Shown here: positions 1 through 12,522 of the stretch, one piece after another | Layout: each line of letters starts with the position of its first letter | How positions within the stretch are numbered: the stretch's first letter is position 1 | Origin: Sialis fuliginosa | Taxonomy: Eukaryota > Arthropoda > Insecta > Megaloptera > Sialidae | Length of the DNA: 64,000 bases | NCBI GenBank assembly: GCA_961205875.1 | Contig: OY540813.1 | Span: forward strand, 30,971,001 to 31,035,000 | Reading direction: 5' to 3' | The notes under the pieces: generated by a model | Databases searched by the model: none | What the model saw: the letters and a program-made list of their open reading frames with translations, nothing else | What the model was told of the DNA's origin: nothing | Program-made: the position numbers and the translations under genes

Positions 1-726
1 GTTTGGAACCACCTACAGGTGCATTTTTAAGTTAGAAAAAAATATAAAAAAGTGTCAAGTTCTACTAATTGAGATCTATATTTTGACACCCCACTTGCCT
101 AGATATCAAAATACAAAATTCTATGACGCCCCTCCCTATAATTCCAAAATTTAAAATTATATTGTTGACTTTAGTATTTGTCGTTGGTAGTCCCACCAAA
201 GCCTCATTAGTAGCCAGTAGTTACAAAGATATATGTAGGTGGTGGGGACAATGTAAACAATGCTTTTAGCCCCCTACAGACGCCATTTTTGAATTAGAAA
301 AAAATATGGTCAAATTCTACTAATTGAGATGTACATTTTGACATACCACACGTCATGGTATACAATTTTTTTTGTTTTTTTTGGATTTGCTTTAAAGCCC
401 CCTACAGGTACCATTTTTGATTTAGAAAAAAAATTGAAAAATGATCAAATTCCGCTTGTTTGGTTATACATTTTAATGTGCCACATGCCTTGGTATAAAA
501 AATTCTTTTTTTACCTAACTTTAGCTCCTTATTGCCCCCACCCCCCTGAAAAATTATTTATTCAATAAATTTGTACATATTTTACTAGAGGGTGTCATTT
601 TACATGTTCAGTAAAAAGTTCAAGTTTCTAGCTTATATAATTTACGAGCTATTTAGCTTTGAGTAAAAAGGACGGACGGACGGACGACAAAGTGGGATTA
701 ATAGGGTTTCTTCGGAACCCTAAAAA
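1..726 (+). repeat. Old dispersed repeat with GGACGGACGG tail (left end outside window)
   Basis: Three diverged internal units share a core of the form CCCCCTACAGGTACCATTTTT followed by an A-rich stretch and a segment like TCAAATTCTACTAATTGAGAT (units near 5, 266 and 396). The right end has a (GGAC)n run at about 671-686, then TTTCTTCGGAACCCTAAAAA at 707-726. This tail style (tetranucleotide run, then GGAACCCTAAAAA) is typical of dispersed insect retroelement or MITE ends. A homologous head piece lies at 55779-56030. The short open frames here are not convincing as coding. The element class is not resolved. Confidence 0.6.
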
Positions 727-1030
727 GTATCATTCGGATCACAATTGCCTTTTATTTGATAATTTTTTACAATATACATACCTTCATAATTATAATTTAC
801 AACTTACCAAAATATATTGAGAACCTCAGGTTGAAATAGGCTATCAATAAATATTCACTGATTTCAAAATCATTAAATTGAATAATGTACAAATATGTCC
901 ATTTGTTTAACCACATTTCACCCATGTCCATTTCCACATGGTTTCCCTGACATAGTCATCCCCAAAGTACAATTAGAGTCCCTGTAAATTTATAAACCCT
1001 TATAAACGGTCCCACGTTATCACCCTCAGC

Positions 1031-1890
1031 CACGGGCGTAGACATATATAGGTAGGAGGGGGGCTTGCTCCACCCCTAGCTTGTGGACAAAAAGTTACAC
1101 GTAAATCAGTCAATTGGCTAACTCTATATTTTAGATTCGGAAATTTTAAATATAATTTTTTTTTATTGCATTCTCTTGTTATAGCGGATAATTTTTTTTT
1201 AAACACCAAAATAGCTAAGTAGAGTACATTTTTGTAGAGGATTTTGTCTTTTTAAAGATATCCACGTATAGGTTTAATCCATTGAAAAAAATGCGGCTAA
1301 AATAAAAGAAGAAATTTAAAAAATTAACGACTCTTCATTGTTACTTTTTGAACACCTATGTTATATATAATAATGAATAAATCTTTTTCTTAGTCTTTTT
1401 ACAATTCCTCGATAAGTCTACAAAACAAATTGATTATTGCAATTCGATATTTTAAAAATCAAGAACACCCAAAAATTAATTTATCGAGTTAATGAATATC
1501 ACGGAATTTCACAAACTAAAGTTCAAAGTTGTAATCGCGCGGCGTTACACCAGAACGATAGAATATTTAAGAAAAAAAGGATAAACTACCCAATTTTCGT
1601 GTAAAATAATACTCATTTATCAGAGCCGTATTTACACATATCTAGGCCCGAGGCGTCAAAAATTTGAGGTCCATTGAACAGATTTTTTACTAAAAAAAAT
1701 TAATGAAACGTGTTAGGTTAGGTCACCATAATAATGTAAGATCTTTTTTTCCTCCTCAACGTTCAAAAAGTTTAACTCCCATCTGTTCGATCCCCCCTTT
1801 ACCTCGGAGTCCTAGTCGAAATGTGTCGACTAAATCGCTTTAAAAAAAAAACCACTCCCCTCCCTGAACAAAATCCTGGCTACGCCCATG
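1031..1890. mobile_element. Degenerate hAT-type MITE
   Basis: The left end CACGGGCGTAGACA and the right end CTGGCTACGCCCATG are inverted matches (GGGCGTAG core). The eight flanking bases are CCCTCAGC on the left and CCTCCAGC on the right, compatible with a decayed 8-bp hAT target duplication. The interior is AT-rich with no transposase. From about 1621 it contains CAGAGCCGTATTTAC, which resembles another hAT-type terminus, so a second nested MITE is likely. The segment around 1708-1750 (GTGTTAGGTTAGGTCACCAT) is shared with the MITE at 44577-44820. Confidence 0.55.
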
Positions 1891-2475
1891 CCTCCAGCGT
1901 GTGTACACCTATATATTTCGTACACTAACATTGTTCATAAATAATTGCATGTTTTATATTATATTAGGTAATACTATTATTATATGTTCTGTAGGTAATC
2001 TACTGAACAATTGTCTGTGATTTTTGTTAGTCCATAAGGGTGCATTTATAAAGGATTAAAAATGTTATGAATAATTTTGCTTAAAAATACATATATACGT
2101 AAATTGCAATATTTAGTGAATAAATTAACTTTGGTATTATAAATAACTGGTGTATTTAATACAATGACTTCATATTATACATACTAGTGCAAAATTCAAA
2201 ATAAACAGGAGTTTGTTTCAAAACTTTTCTATTGTTTATAGCTAACCAGAAAGCACCTACATATACGCATTACCATATATGTACATCTCTTTACCCTTAT
2301 AATAGTAGATTATTTTGATTAAATATGATGTTTTTGGGTTCTATCTCGCGTGGCATTTTGAATTCACATGACGTGATTCGCTTAGGCACCACAGGATATT
2401 TAAAACTAAATCACTCTTTATTTGATTGGAAAACTCTAGAGTCTCTAGACTAGACGAACATCTCATGGTCTACAA

Positions 2476-2696
2476 CAGCGGTTCTTGAACATATATAGTC
2501 CAGGGATTTCCTTTTGAACAATTATTTTTCAGGGAACTCTCTCCATCGGATAGAAAAAATAGTCGTTAGATACTAACTAATCACTGTTGAAGAGAAATGT
2601 AAAAGTACTTTAATTTATTCCAAATTGTTTCACGGACCCCCGGAAAAAGTTCAGCGGACCTCCAGGAGTTCGCGGACCCAAGTTTAAGAACCACTG
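2476..2696. mobile_element. hAT-type MITE, 221 bp, near-perfect 8-bp TSD
   Basis: Terminal inverted repeats CAGCGGTTCTTGAAC (left) and AGTTTAAGAACCACTG (right). Flanking octamers GTCTACAA (2468-2475) and GTCTACAG (2697-2704) differ at one base, the signature of hAT insertion. The sub-terminal regions hold repeated CGGACCCC / GCGGACC-like words. No coding capacity. A longer member of the same family lies at 60759-61298. Confidence 0.85.
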
Positions 2697-2741
2697 GTCT
2701 ACAGGATTCCCCAGCATTACTGATGTCAACTTTTAGATTCT

Positions 2742-3175
2742 CTTAAAGGGTTAGGGGTAGTCAGAATTTTCAAAAAGTCGATTTTTTTTTATTTTCTTGT
2801 AGTATGTTTCAAACATATTTCCTGAAAATTTTAAGTCAATTTAATAAATAGTTTCCGAGATTTACAGACCTCAAAATTATACGAAAAAGCAATACTGCTC
2901 CAAGAACAAAACTTTAAACGCGTTTTTCTCGAAACTATGTTTTCGAAGACGGTGACCACTGTAATTCAAGAACCACTCGATGGATCCGAATGAAATTTAT
3001 ACAGCTTATTGAAAGCATAAAAAACTAGTAGGTACTTGATCGAAGGATTTTTGTTTTTCTTGAAAACTTCGATTTTTTTAACAGTAAGCTATTGTTGCTT
3101 TTTTTTCTTAAAAATTCGGGGGTAAGCTTTTAGAAGCCGCCATTTTGTTAATTAAAAAAAACTTCTATTATATTC
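2742..3175 (+). repeat. Fragment of a TTAAAGGGTTAGGGG-ended element
   Basis: The segment begins TTAAAGGGTTAGGGGTAGTC, a style of terminus seen in many arthropod MITEs. It continues through AT-rich sequence to AAGCCGCCATTTTGTTAATT. No matching inverted right end is visible nearby, so it is a solo end or truncated copy. Family unknown. Confidence 0.35.
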
Positions 3176-4618
3176 TTCTAATATATTTTGTATGAAACAT
3201 TTTATTCAAATATGAGATAATTCTGAGATAAAAATTTGTAACATTTTAAACGTCCACAAAAGTTGCAATTAGAAATATAGAATTGAAAAATACATAAAAA
3301 ATCACTCCAAGCGAAAAATGAAGGTAAAACTAGAATGATAAATGTGACGCAACCTCACCTAGCCTCAAAAAAAAAGTATTTTCCTACTTTGACAGCTCTT
3401 GTAAAATACTTTTCAATGGTATCACATTTGATTGGGCACTTTTAGATTAAATTGTTTATTTATTTAAATTACCTTCTGTTATAATAAATTTTCGAAATGA
3501 TTTCCGTTATTTTCCACATTGTAAATATTTGGAACAGTTGATTAGTATTCAAATTAATATCGTAAATTATCTTGACATTTTCGACTTTTTGCGAGAAAGA
3601 AAAATTGAAACATCATATTATAGGTAGATATCAACTATTATCAACTGCAACTGGAAAATTTCAATCTAAATATTAATCAATTTTGTAAATATATATGCTA
3701 GAGTCCTAGATAGTTAAAACGATTTGTATTATCATTTAATGAACAATGGGAGTTTAAATCATGTATTCTCAGCCTATTCACGATATCGGTTATTGTTTAG
3801 TTATTCGAACAAAGAGAAATTTGCACGAAAATCTAAAGTAAGCATTTTAATGTAAACTTGGCGTGTTGGAATATTTAACTCAAATATAACTTATATAGTA
3901 TATGTATATTGTATTGTAGTGTGGATTGGAAAGGTAAATTTTCATTAATTATTAAAATGTTATTCGTGATAAAAAATTGTACGCCTTAACATTATAATGT
4001 CGATTAATTATAAAATCGTTAATATATTTGATGCCAAGTACCGTGAACAACGAATTCAGGGAAGACTGTGTGGGGGGGAGGGGGGGTTAATGCCAAAATA
4101 CAATTTAGTAATTTAGGTAGACGTTATATTATCTTTCATAAATTTTATATCTACTGCAACTCAATTTCTACATTCATTTAAAAAGAACATTTTATTATAA
4201 GTACATACATCAGAATCCTACAATATATACTGTAGCACTCAATAAAAATAACGCATTATTTTTATGTACTTTATGAACGATTTTTCATAAAAAAATAACA
4301 TTATCTTTTATGTCACAGTACAAAAAATATGAAAGTATAAACAAAATCAAAATTTCAAAGAAACGTCATTCCTTATAAAATCTAAAAAATACATTTGTTA
4401 AAAATGTTTCTTTTTCATTTTATGTTTCGAATATGGTAAAAAATGTAGACCGTTATGTAAACTTCATGTACGTTTCACTTTAAATATTAAAAACAAAAAA
4501 GTATGTACAAAGTAAATACTCATGAATGTGCCTGTTGAGATCTGAATTTATTAGCCTTTGACATTAATGTGGATGGAAATCTAAAACATAATTTATCCTG
4601 ATATAAAGAATAATATTA
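3176..4618. other. No gene seen; AT-rich sequence
   Basis: I found no credible reading frame, tRNA or paired repeat end in this interval. A short G-rich run near 4069-4088 is the only compositional outlier. Confidence 0.5.
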
Positions 4619-4710
4619 CAGTAATTCCTCCATTTACGCGGTTAATTGGTTCCCATAAAACAGTGTGTAAAAAACACGCAAACGAAGCAATAGAAAGCCG
4701 TGTAAAAAAA

Positions 4711-5465
4711 ACATCTGTCAAGTAAATGCACAGTGCTTCCTCGTGCTATATTCACCAAAGCTAATTAATCATTGAACAATTTAAATAAAAACCGATGCTC
4801 AAATAAATTGCTTAAAAACCATTTAATTTTTATACAATTTTACTAAAAAATATTAGTTCGAAATTTGTCTTAAGACGCACATGATTATTTTTTCGTATAT
4901 TTTTAATTTTTTGACAATTTCAATCTAAATCTAAATTTATGCAAACGTCAAAATGACATTTAAAACGTCAAAATGACAGTTAATATATCAAAGTAAATAT
5001 CAATTTAAAAAAATAAAACACGAATTTTAAAAATAAATTGAGATAAATCTTTGTACTTTTTACAACAAACCTTGTAGACCCATATTATAGGAAATTTAAT
5101 GCTCTACAAAAAATATTCTATAAAATTTTCACATAACATGTGTCGTTCTTGAGATATCTTGAAAAAATTAATATTTTGGGATGTCACCCACACGATTTTG
5201 ATGATTTTGAAATGGAACCGTCCTCAAGTCAGACCTAACCATCCGACCAAGTTTCAACAATATCGGTTCAGTGGTTCATGAGTTATGCGTGTGACAAGAA
5301 TTCTAGGGACAGACAGACAGACAGACAGACACGGAACGAAAAGTGTTTGTCTTGACGTGAAACGTTTAGATCAATTTAAAATTTTGAAATCGGAGAACAT
5401 TTTTTTTGTCTCAATCTAAAACGATCACAAAGCTTCTCGTATCTTCGATATTGCGAGGAAGCAAA
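4711..5465 (+). mobile_element. Family C dispersed element, full-length-like copy
   Basis: Starts ACATCTGTCAAGTAAATGCA, contains GTGCTTCCTCGTGCTA, and ends GATATTGCGAGGAAGCAAA. A (GACA)n run lies at about 5311-5330. The beginning and end carry TGCTTCCTCG and CGAGGAAGCA, exact 10-bp inverted words. Other copies lie at 16603-17252 (+), 25543-25827 (-, 3' part) and 29707-30169 (-). Whether it is a SINE/LINE tail or a short TIR element is unresolved. No coding capacity seen. Confidence 0.7.
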
Positions 5466-5483
5466 ATAGATATCTGTTACATA

Positions 5484-6859
5484 TGGGGCATTTCACGTGA
5501 AGCGGACAACGAAAAAAAATGAGGTTCTGAAATTCGTTCATATTAGGCATATTTGTACTACTAGAGGATATGTACATGTACACATAATATTTTTTTTATT
5601 TGAGGTTTAGTTGTTAAATTATGGGATTCTAAAGATTGACCTGATTGACGGAAGGGTTTTTTTGGAATTTTTTTTTCATATTGACGCCGTTTTTAATAAA
5701 ATAATAAATGTAGTATTTTGAATCGAAAATTTACTGTTCTTTTCGATTTTTAAATCAGATTCCAAATTTGAACTTTTTTTCTACTGTTAAACCGGAAGTA
5801 AATATTTCAAATAATTTTTTTTTAACTTCGACCATTTTAATTTCAATTTTTTTTTACTTCAAAAGAAAGCTTAATATATATAAATTTTACCATAAAAATT
5901 TCAGAATGGGATCTATATTAGTTTAGGAGATACATTAATTAGAGTACGTACATGTCGCACTGAGCGAGGTACCTGTAACCCAATCATTTTAGATTTTTTC
6001 ACGAAAAAAACTGCCGAGTTGAAACTTTTGACGCAGTTGCGTGTCCCCGGCGGAGTAGATGATGAAATCACATTCTTGCCCATAAATTAATTACCGGAAG
6101 TGTCCGCCATCTTGGATTTTGTGTTTTTGTCGATTTGAACGCGTATTTTGCATTTCTCGATAAAAAGATTAATAACAATTTTGTAGAGAATTTAATTCTC
6201 TGCAATCTTTATATAGTCAATATTGTTGAAAAAACATTATTTATTGCTAATAATAAGCAAAAATTGTTAAAAATTAGAAGAGTGGCGCAGTTTTTTCAAT
6301 TTTTGAGCCATTTTTATTGAAAATTGAAAATAAGTGGCATATTTAAATGACAAAATTGTAGAGGACTCAATTTTCAACAGCTTTTGTATAAACAAATTTT
6401 TCGTACGACGTGTAGATGACGGCTGAGAATGCGCTTAACACAGCGGTATGGAGGAACTCGCGCTGTTGAACACAATACGCATTCTCTTTTGAAGTAAAAA
6501 AAAATTGAAATTAAAATGGTCGAAGTTAAAAAAAAATTATTTGAAATATTTACTTCCGGTTTAACAGTAGAAAAAAAGTTCAAATTTGGAATCTGATTTA
6601 AAAATCAAAAAGAACAGTAAATTTTCGATTCAAAATACTACATTTATTATTTTATTAAAAACGGCGTCACTATGAAAAAAAAATTCCAAAAAAACCCTTC
6701 CGTCAATCATTAGAATCCCATAATTTGACAACTAAACCTCAAATAAAAAATATATTATGTGTACATGTTCATATCCTCTAGTAGTACAAATATGCCTAAT
6801 ATGAACGAATTTCAGAACCTCACTTTTTTTTCGTTGTCCGCTTCACGTGAAATGTCCCA
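5484..6859. mobile_element. Foldback element, 1.38 kb, ~385-bp arms, TA flanks
   Basis: The left arm (5484 to about 5873) begins TGGGGCATTTCACGTGAAGC. The right arm (about 6478 to 6859) ends GCTTCACGTGAAATGTCCCA, and the two pair nearly throughout. TA flanks both ends (5482-5483 and 6860-6861), consistent with a Tc1/mariner- or pogo-type target duplication. The central 600 bp contains CCGGAAGTGTCCGCCATCTT. No transposase-like frame; the short open frames inside lie in repeat arms or loop. Confidence 0.8.
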
Positions 6860-6916
6860 TATTATAAAATATAGGTAATTTAAAAAAATAAAATTTAATG
6901 TATTTCTGAAAAAAAA

Positions 6917-7311
6917 TGAAACGGCCAAGTGTGTGTTGGGTTAAGGTTCCGAGTCATTCTCACTACGATTTATAAAAAAAGTTACTTCAAAATTTTGCTA
7001 GTGTTCGTTATAATTTTCAGTAAAAGTACTAATTAAAAGCTACATTCTGGATTTTTTTAGATTTTTTGAATCGATAGTTTAGAAATTAGAGAAGGGGAAC
7101 GCTCTGACAACAACAGTGAAAAGCAAATATATCGTAACTGAAGAGTTAAAATCAAAAGGTCCTAAAACATTTTTTCAAAAATCTTATCATTTCTGTTTTA
7201 AGGTTATCAATCTACGTCTGTATACCAAATTTCATCTTAATCAGACAGACGGACGGACGGACAAAGCGAAACTATAAAAGTTTCTAGTTTTCTACAGAAC
7301 CCTAAAAACAG
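6917..7311 (+). mobile_element. Family D dispersed element, complete-looking copy
   Basis: Starts near CGGCCAAGTGTGTGTTGGG and ends with (GGAC)n followed by TTTTCTACAGAACCCTAAAAA (about 7240-7311). Internal landmarks CAGTGTTCGTTATAATTTTC-like and CGTAACTGAAGAGTTAAAATC recur in the copies at 8955-9340, 25829-25995, 34066-34192 and 34911-35460. The head/tail pair (GGCCAAGTGCG start, GGAACCCTAAAAA end) resembles a widespread lepidopteran dispersed repeat. No coding capacity. Confidence 0.65.
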
Positions 7312-7517
7312 TTTTTGGTTAACTATCATAAAAATATAGCATCTTTTTGTTGATGTTTATTCAAAATCAATCAAATTTTTAGACACAAAAATTCACTCTG
7401 TAATGCACTTTGAACATTTGTTTAACAAAGATGCAATAAGTCATCATCCTTTATTTCTCTTTCTACCGACAGTTCGCTTTTACGGCTGCCTCACCTACTC
7501 TTTGTTATAAAATACAG

Positions 7518-8120
7518 GGTTACACATTAAGAGTGGATATCGACTTTATTTTGAAAACTATAAGAATTAGAGCAATATTTCAAATTATAACTACCTTTCA
7601 ATTTGCATTTGGAAGAATAATAAAACATCATACAACCCCCACCCATACTCGCATCGCCCACACGCCTGTCAACATTGAAATTTTAAATGGAACCCCCAAA
7701 TTTTAATTCGCAATTTGAAAGCTTGATTTATTTAATGAACTTTTTATTCCACAAATTTTTTGTATGATGGACCGTTTGAGAAATATTGAGCAAATGTATA
7801 TTTTTTAGGGTATAGTATTTTTGTCACATTAAGAGTGGATATCGACTTTATTTTCGAATCTATAAGAATTAGAACAATATTTCAAATTGTAACTACCCTT
7901 CAATTTGCATTTGGAAAAATAATAAAATATCATGTTAGGGGGTTACATGCTCGCATAAAAATTCTAAGGCAGTTAAAATTTAAAATGTTGCTATTTAACT
8001 CACAGATTCCAAAATAAGTCGATACACACTTTTAATGTGACAAAAATACTATACCCTAAAAAATACATATTTTACCCATTATTTCTTAAATGGTCAAACA
8101 TAGAAAAATTTTGTTGAAGC
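7518..8120. mobile_element. Inverted-repeat composite with internal direct repeat
   Basis: About 100-bp inverted arms occur at about 7740-7842 and 8022-8120; both contain TTTTTTAGGGTATAGTATTT or its complement, followed by a CACATTAA word. A direct repeat of about 105 bp (CACATTAAGAGTGGATATCG ...) occurs at 7524-7628 and 7830-7934. The second copy begins at the inner edge of the left arm. The simplest reading is a small TIR element that inserted into, or captured, a related copy. No protein is supported. Confidence 0.55.
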
Positions 8121-8219
8121 AAACCGAGTTCCGTAATACATGTGCATGGTGACAACCGGTGTCTAGTAGATTAGTGAACATATAAAACTTTTTCATCCGC
8201 GTAAATGGAGGGATTGCTG

Positions 8220-8954
8220 TTTACATACAACACGTTCAATATATTAAAAATATTAAATTAATTACACTGTTTCTAGTTTACGGTCCTTCAAATCTCAATC
8301 TTCGAGGATATTTAATTCAGTTGATAATTTATAATTACCATTAAAATTAGATATGTACAGGAATGTAGATAGGTACTAATAATTAAATGTACGACTTGTA
8401 TTTCAATCTCAATTTCATTTCGTCATTAAATTCGTATTTATATTGATATTTAATGTGATTGTACATTAGATAGTGTAACATAGTACTTCCGTATCCTGTA
8501 AATGTCATAAATATAGATTATAGCATTCGAAACATATATTTTAACTGCAAATTTGCGAAAATCATTACATATTGGCCTGAATGAAAAATATTCAGACCAA
8601 TAAGTGGTTAGAAAATACAATATAATAATTTTCTTTATTTTCTGTTTATAGTTTATATACAGAATCGTAGTGATAGACTAGCCTAGATTGGCAAATACCA
8701 AGGTTATTAAACTATACAGGTTGTCTCATAACTAACAATAAGCATATAGGCGAGGGAAATGAGCGGAAGGAGAGTGCGTGTAACGTCATTGACTGTCTTA
8801 TGTCAAATTGAAAATTTGAATTAATAGTTAATAATCAAGGTTATTAAACTAAACAGATTGTCTTAAGGCCTCAATTTGACATCCAATCTGCAGGGGTAAT
8901 TTGCAGGGTCCCTGCAGATTGGGTCTTGTATAAGCAAGATTATAAATAAAAATA
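8220..8954. other. No gene; direct repeat and short hairpin
   Basis: AAGGTTATTAAACTATACAG (from about 8700) and AAGGTTATTAAACTAAACAG (from about 8840) are direct repeats about 140 bp apart. A perfect 13-bp stem with CAATCTGCAGGG / CCCTGCAGATTG lies at 8883-8895 and 8910-8922 around a 14-base loop. Nothing else is recognised. Confidence 0.5.
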
Positions 8955-9340
8955 AAATGGCCAAGTGCGTGTTGGGCACGCACATGATAGGTTTCCGTAG
9001 TCATTACGATTTATAAACAAGAGTTATTTCAATTATTTTTATAAATTATTTTAGCTACAGTGTTCGTTATAATTTTCATTGAAAGTACTAACTAAAAGCT
9101 ACATTCTGGATTTTTTTTTTAGTTTTTTTGCATCGATAGTTTAGAAAGTAGAGGGGGGGAGGGGACGCTCTGATAACGACATTTAAATGCAAATATATCG
9201 TGACTGAAGGGTTAAAATCAAAAAGTCATATAACATTTTTTGTTGCATTTTAGGAGACCTATCTAATGACATCCCACTCAATGGGGTAAGTGAAAAAAAA
9301 AATGTGAGTGAACTTTTCAGTCTATGGAAAGGGGGTCCAA
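8955..9340 (+). mobile_element. Family D copy (3'-variant)
   Basis: Begins ATGGCCAAGTGCGTGTTGGG and follows the family D body (GTTCGTTATAATTTTCATTG, CGTGACTGAAGGGTTAAAAT). It then diverges into ACATCCCACTCAATGGGGTA and GGGGTCCAAAAAATAGCAG instead of the (GGAC)n tail seen at 7240-7311. The same alternative continuation is found in the 34.9-35.5 kb copies, so there are two subfamilies. Confidence 0.6.
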
Positions 9341-11062
9341 AAAATAGCAGTTAGATGAATTTTTGTATACACCTTCGCTACAGTGTTATAAATAACATGT
9401 AGAAAATCCCCAACGATATCGTGTCGGCGTTGCGAGATATTGAAGGTCTAATGTCACGAAAAACGAATATTCGCGAATATCTCGCTTCCTATCGCTCGGA
9501 GGTCAATGGGGGTTATTATATAAATGGTGTATTATTAAATTCATAAGAAAAAAGGTTCTTTCCATTTAAAAAAAAAACGTTTTTTGGTAGAGCGTGGAGA
9601 AAGTATGGCTATATATTTGCATACAGTATGACGCACTCTATGGAATTTGACTATTTGCATATGACTATTTGCACGTGAAAAAATTAAAGAGTAGACAATT
9701 CTCTATAAGATGTGCAATCCGGATATATTAAAAAATCATTTTTAACCACATTTAGTAGAACTACACACATAGCGATTTATGAAAAATTACCATTCCTGTC
9801 CAATTTTATGTTCAAAATTTATACTTAAGCTTTTGCAACGATATTTAAAGGTTCTACTAAAACAAGCTTTGGACATATTGATTAGAAAAGAGAGAAAATT
9901 TGTGTTAAATTGACCTACATTTAACAATAGGTATGTAAAAATTAAAAAATCGAAAAATAATTTAATTAATTATAAAATGCACCCTGTTTAAAGTTTTATG
10001 TGTACTTAAACAAAAAATATAATAAAACATCTTAATATTGAATATAATTTTTGCGACCAAATATAATATAGTCGCGCGGTAAAAAATAACATTTGCGATT
10101 CGGACTCTTTTAGTATAAGACAGTTAAAATTGGTTAATTATTGTTTTGTATATTATATATTTTATTATACTATATTATACTAAATATTTAATATTTCACG
10201 CTTCTGTCATAAAAAGTATTGAAAAATTAATTTTTATAATGGAGGGGCGCATATTTTACCAAACATGCCAAAATATCATTGCCAGTGCGGCCCAGTTCAT
10301 ACTAAAATATTATAAAAAATAATATATTATACGATATTAATATTAACATTTCACTACAAAAAAAATAAATAAATCAATCAGAAGATGTTAAAAATAAACG
10401 AAAAGCACCTTCGGAGTGAAGATGACGAAAACAAGATCTTGAATATCTCACTTCGAATCTACATTTTCACTTTACCGAAGTTGTTTTCCTTGCATCTGAC
10501 AGAATGTCGCTTTTCTCATTAGTTCGAGAATTGATTAAACTTCCACAAAAAGCATTTCTAATTGAAAATCGTATTTTCCTTGGGAAAAAACTACACATTC
10601 TTTTTTAGAATTTACTCAGATTCTAAAAACATTAGAAGACATCTTTTAATACGGTTAATTTCTTTATTTCTTTCAGTTTTTCCTCATTTTATACTTTAGC
10701 TTTTCTTTTTAATTATTATCAAAATTAATTTTGTAATTTTAATTTAAAACTTTCATTATAAGCAATGAATAGAGCAACTTTCTCAATTTTGTCGTTATTA
10801 TTAAATTCATTCTGATTTTGTAATTTTGTTTTGTATATATTTGTTTTATAGTACTATTTACAATATAGTAAATATATTTTATCTTTATTGAAATTTTCAA
10901 ATATCATATTATTTAGCGAAATACATTTATTAATTATTTAATTTATATATATATATATATTATATATATATACCCAACAAGAATTTTTCATGGAGGTAGC
11001 CGAAAGTCAAAGGTAACGACGGGTGTTCCTAAACTAGGAACTTTTACAAACATACCTCAATA
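9341..11062. other. No gene; AT-rich, one (TA)n tract
   Basis: No recognisable gene. A (TA)n microsatellite lies at about 10938-10972. The word TGAATTTTTGTATACACCTT near 9357 recurs near 22753, suggesting an old dispersed repeat fragment. The remainder shows no structure I could define. Confidence 0.5.
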
Positions 11063-12522
11063 TACTGGGTGGACCATTTTAACCTTACCTCGACCGGTAA
11101 GTAAAATAATAAAAAAAATTATATACAAAAGTTGTTGGGCAAGGAGGGGGACGTACGACCATGACCTTGACTTTGCCGTAGGGGTTATTTGAAGGCCAAA
11201 TCAAATTTTTCAAATGGAAACGATTATTTTCGACCCCGGATTCGGAAAGAATGGGAAATTTTACAATAGAATATGTATAATTGATAAGGTCAAATGTCAT
11301 GTTTTAAAGTCATTTCAAGGTCAAATGTTGCATACGGGGATTTCTAAACGTTGGCGTTGGAAAAGAATTAAGTGTAATTTTGATAGGCAAAAAAATTGAA
11401 TTTTCCAGTGTGCATATAATTCTTGATATACACACATTAAAGTGACCTCTTAGTATCAATAAGCAGTGATGTGGTGTAATTAAAATGGGAGATTATACAC
11501 CCAATGAGATCGGCTATGTGATCTTAGCAACTGACTTTGGAAATTTAAATTTTTTTTATATGTATTCGTTTGTACCTCGTTTGTACCCGTTTGTACCGAA
11601 AAAATTTTCGTTTGTACCTTTAAAAGGTTAAGAGATATAATTTTTTTTTAAAGGGTAGCAACCAATATTATGATATTAAAAATCTGTGAACGGCATCAGC
11701 TTCTACATCAAATATTATTGTTTTTACAACAAAGGGCTAAATAATAAAAATTAAAAATAAGGGCGATATCCAAAAAGTTTCAAAGTGGATATTTCTGATT
11801 TGGATTGTTTAATAAAATGTTTACCATGTGCAATCGTTTGTAACTCTTGCGTGTTCGTTTGTACCACTAAGGATTATTTTTTAAGACAGGGCTCGAAGGG
11901 AAAAACAAAAAAAACATCGTAGACTATCTAATTTTCGGAATATTTTAAATCTGTAAACGGCATTGGATTCAGCGTCATTTGTACTCGTTTGTACCGAAAA
12001 TATTTTTGTTTGTGCCTCAAAGGGTCACAATAGGTACAAACGATTGGACATATGAAAATCTAATTTCATTGTTATTTCATGTTTGGTGAATTAAATAAAT
12101 TGTTTATCATGTGCAATCGTGTGTATCTTTTGGCCCTTTGAGGTACAAATGAGTACAAACAAACATTACACTTTATTCTGTTTCCAACGCCAACGTTTAG
12201 AAATCCTCGTATACAGATACGATTTTCGCATGAATACACGTACAAGTTCCTTTTGACCTTGCAATGACCTTAAAACATGACATTTGACCTTATCAATCAT
12301 ACATATCCTATTGTAAAGTTTCCCGTTCTTTCCGAATCCGGGGTCGAAAATAGGCGTTTCCATTTGAAAAATTTGATTTGGCCTTCAAATAACCCTTACG
12401 GTCAAGGTCATGGTCGTACGTCCCCCTCTTTGTCCAACAACTTTTGTAAAAAACTTTTTTTATTATTTCACTTACCGGTTGAGTTATTCTCCATTAAAGG
12501 TTAAAATGGTCCAACCGTTATA
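11063..12522. mobile_element. Foldback element with CGTTTGTACC motif array
   Basis: Arms of about 330-345 bp (about 11063-11390 and 12176-12522) are inverted copies; the ends read TGGACCATTTTAACCTT and its complement. The loop (about 11391-12175) contains CGTTTGTACC or close variants about ten times, mostly forward, with inverted copies near 12032 and 12141. The loop also holds a direct repeat of about 281-bp period (CCATGTGCAATCGT at about 11824 and 12105). Short open frames in the arms are mirror images of each other and not coding evidence. No transposase. Confidence 0.75.

Larger units (their letters stand above)
4619..8219. mobile_element. Pogo/Tigger-like shell with nested insertions (3.6 kb)
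   Basis: Left CAGTAATTCCTCCATTTACG and right CGTAAATGGAGGGATTGCTG are inverted matches over about 23 bp with two mismatches. The left end is preceded by TA (4617-4618). The right flank reads TT, a possible decayed TA. The CAGTAATTCCTCC start is the usual style of pogo/Tigger termini. No DDE transposase frame is present. Only about 90 bp of shell sequence follows the left end before family C intrudes at 4711. The interior is filled by family C (4711-5465), a foldback (5484-6859), family D (6917-7311) and an inverted-repeat composite (7518-8120). Confidence 0.6.

Noticed and set aside
11170-11330. Repeated AGGTCA words reminiscent of nuclear-receptor half-sites
   Set aside because: They sit in repeat arms with irregular spacing and orientation; common by chance and not evidence of regulation.
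11085-12504. Mirror pairs of 65-75-codon frames with LSESGVEN-type or IDKVKCHV-type sequence
   Set aside because: They come from the two arms of one foldback read on opposite strands. Both strands are equally open, which argues against coding.
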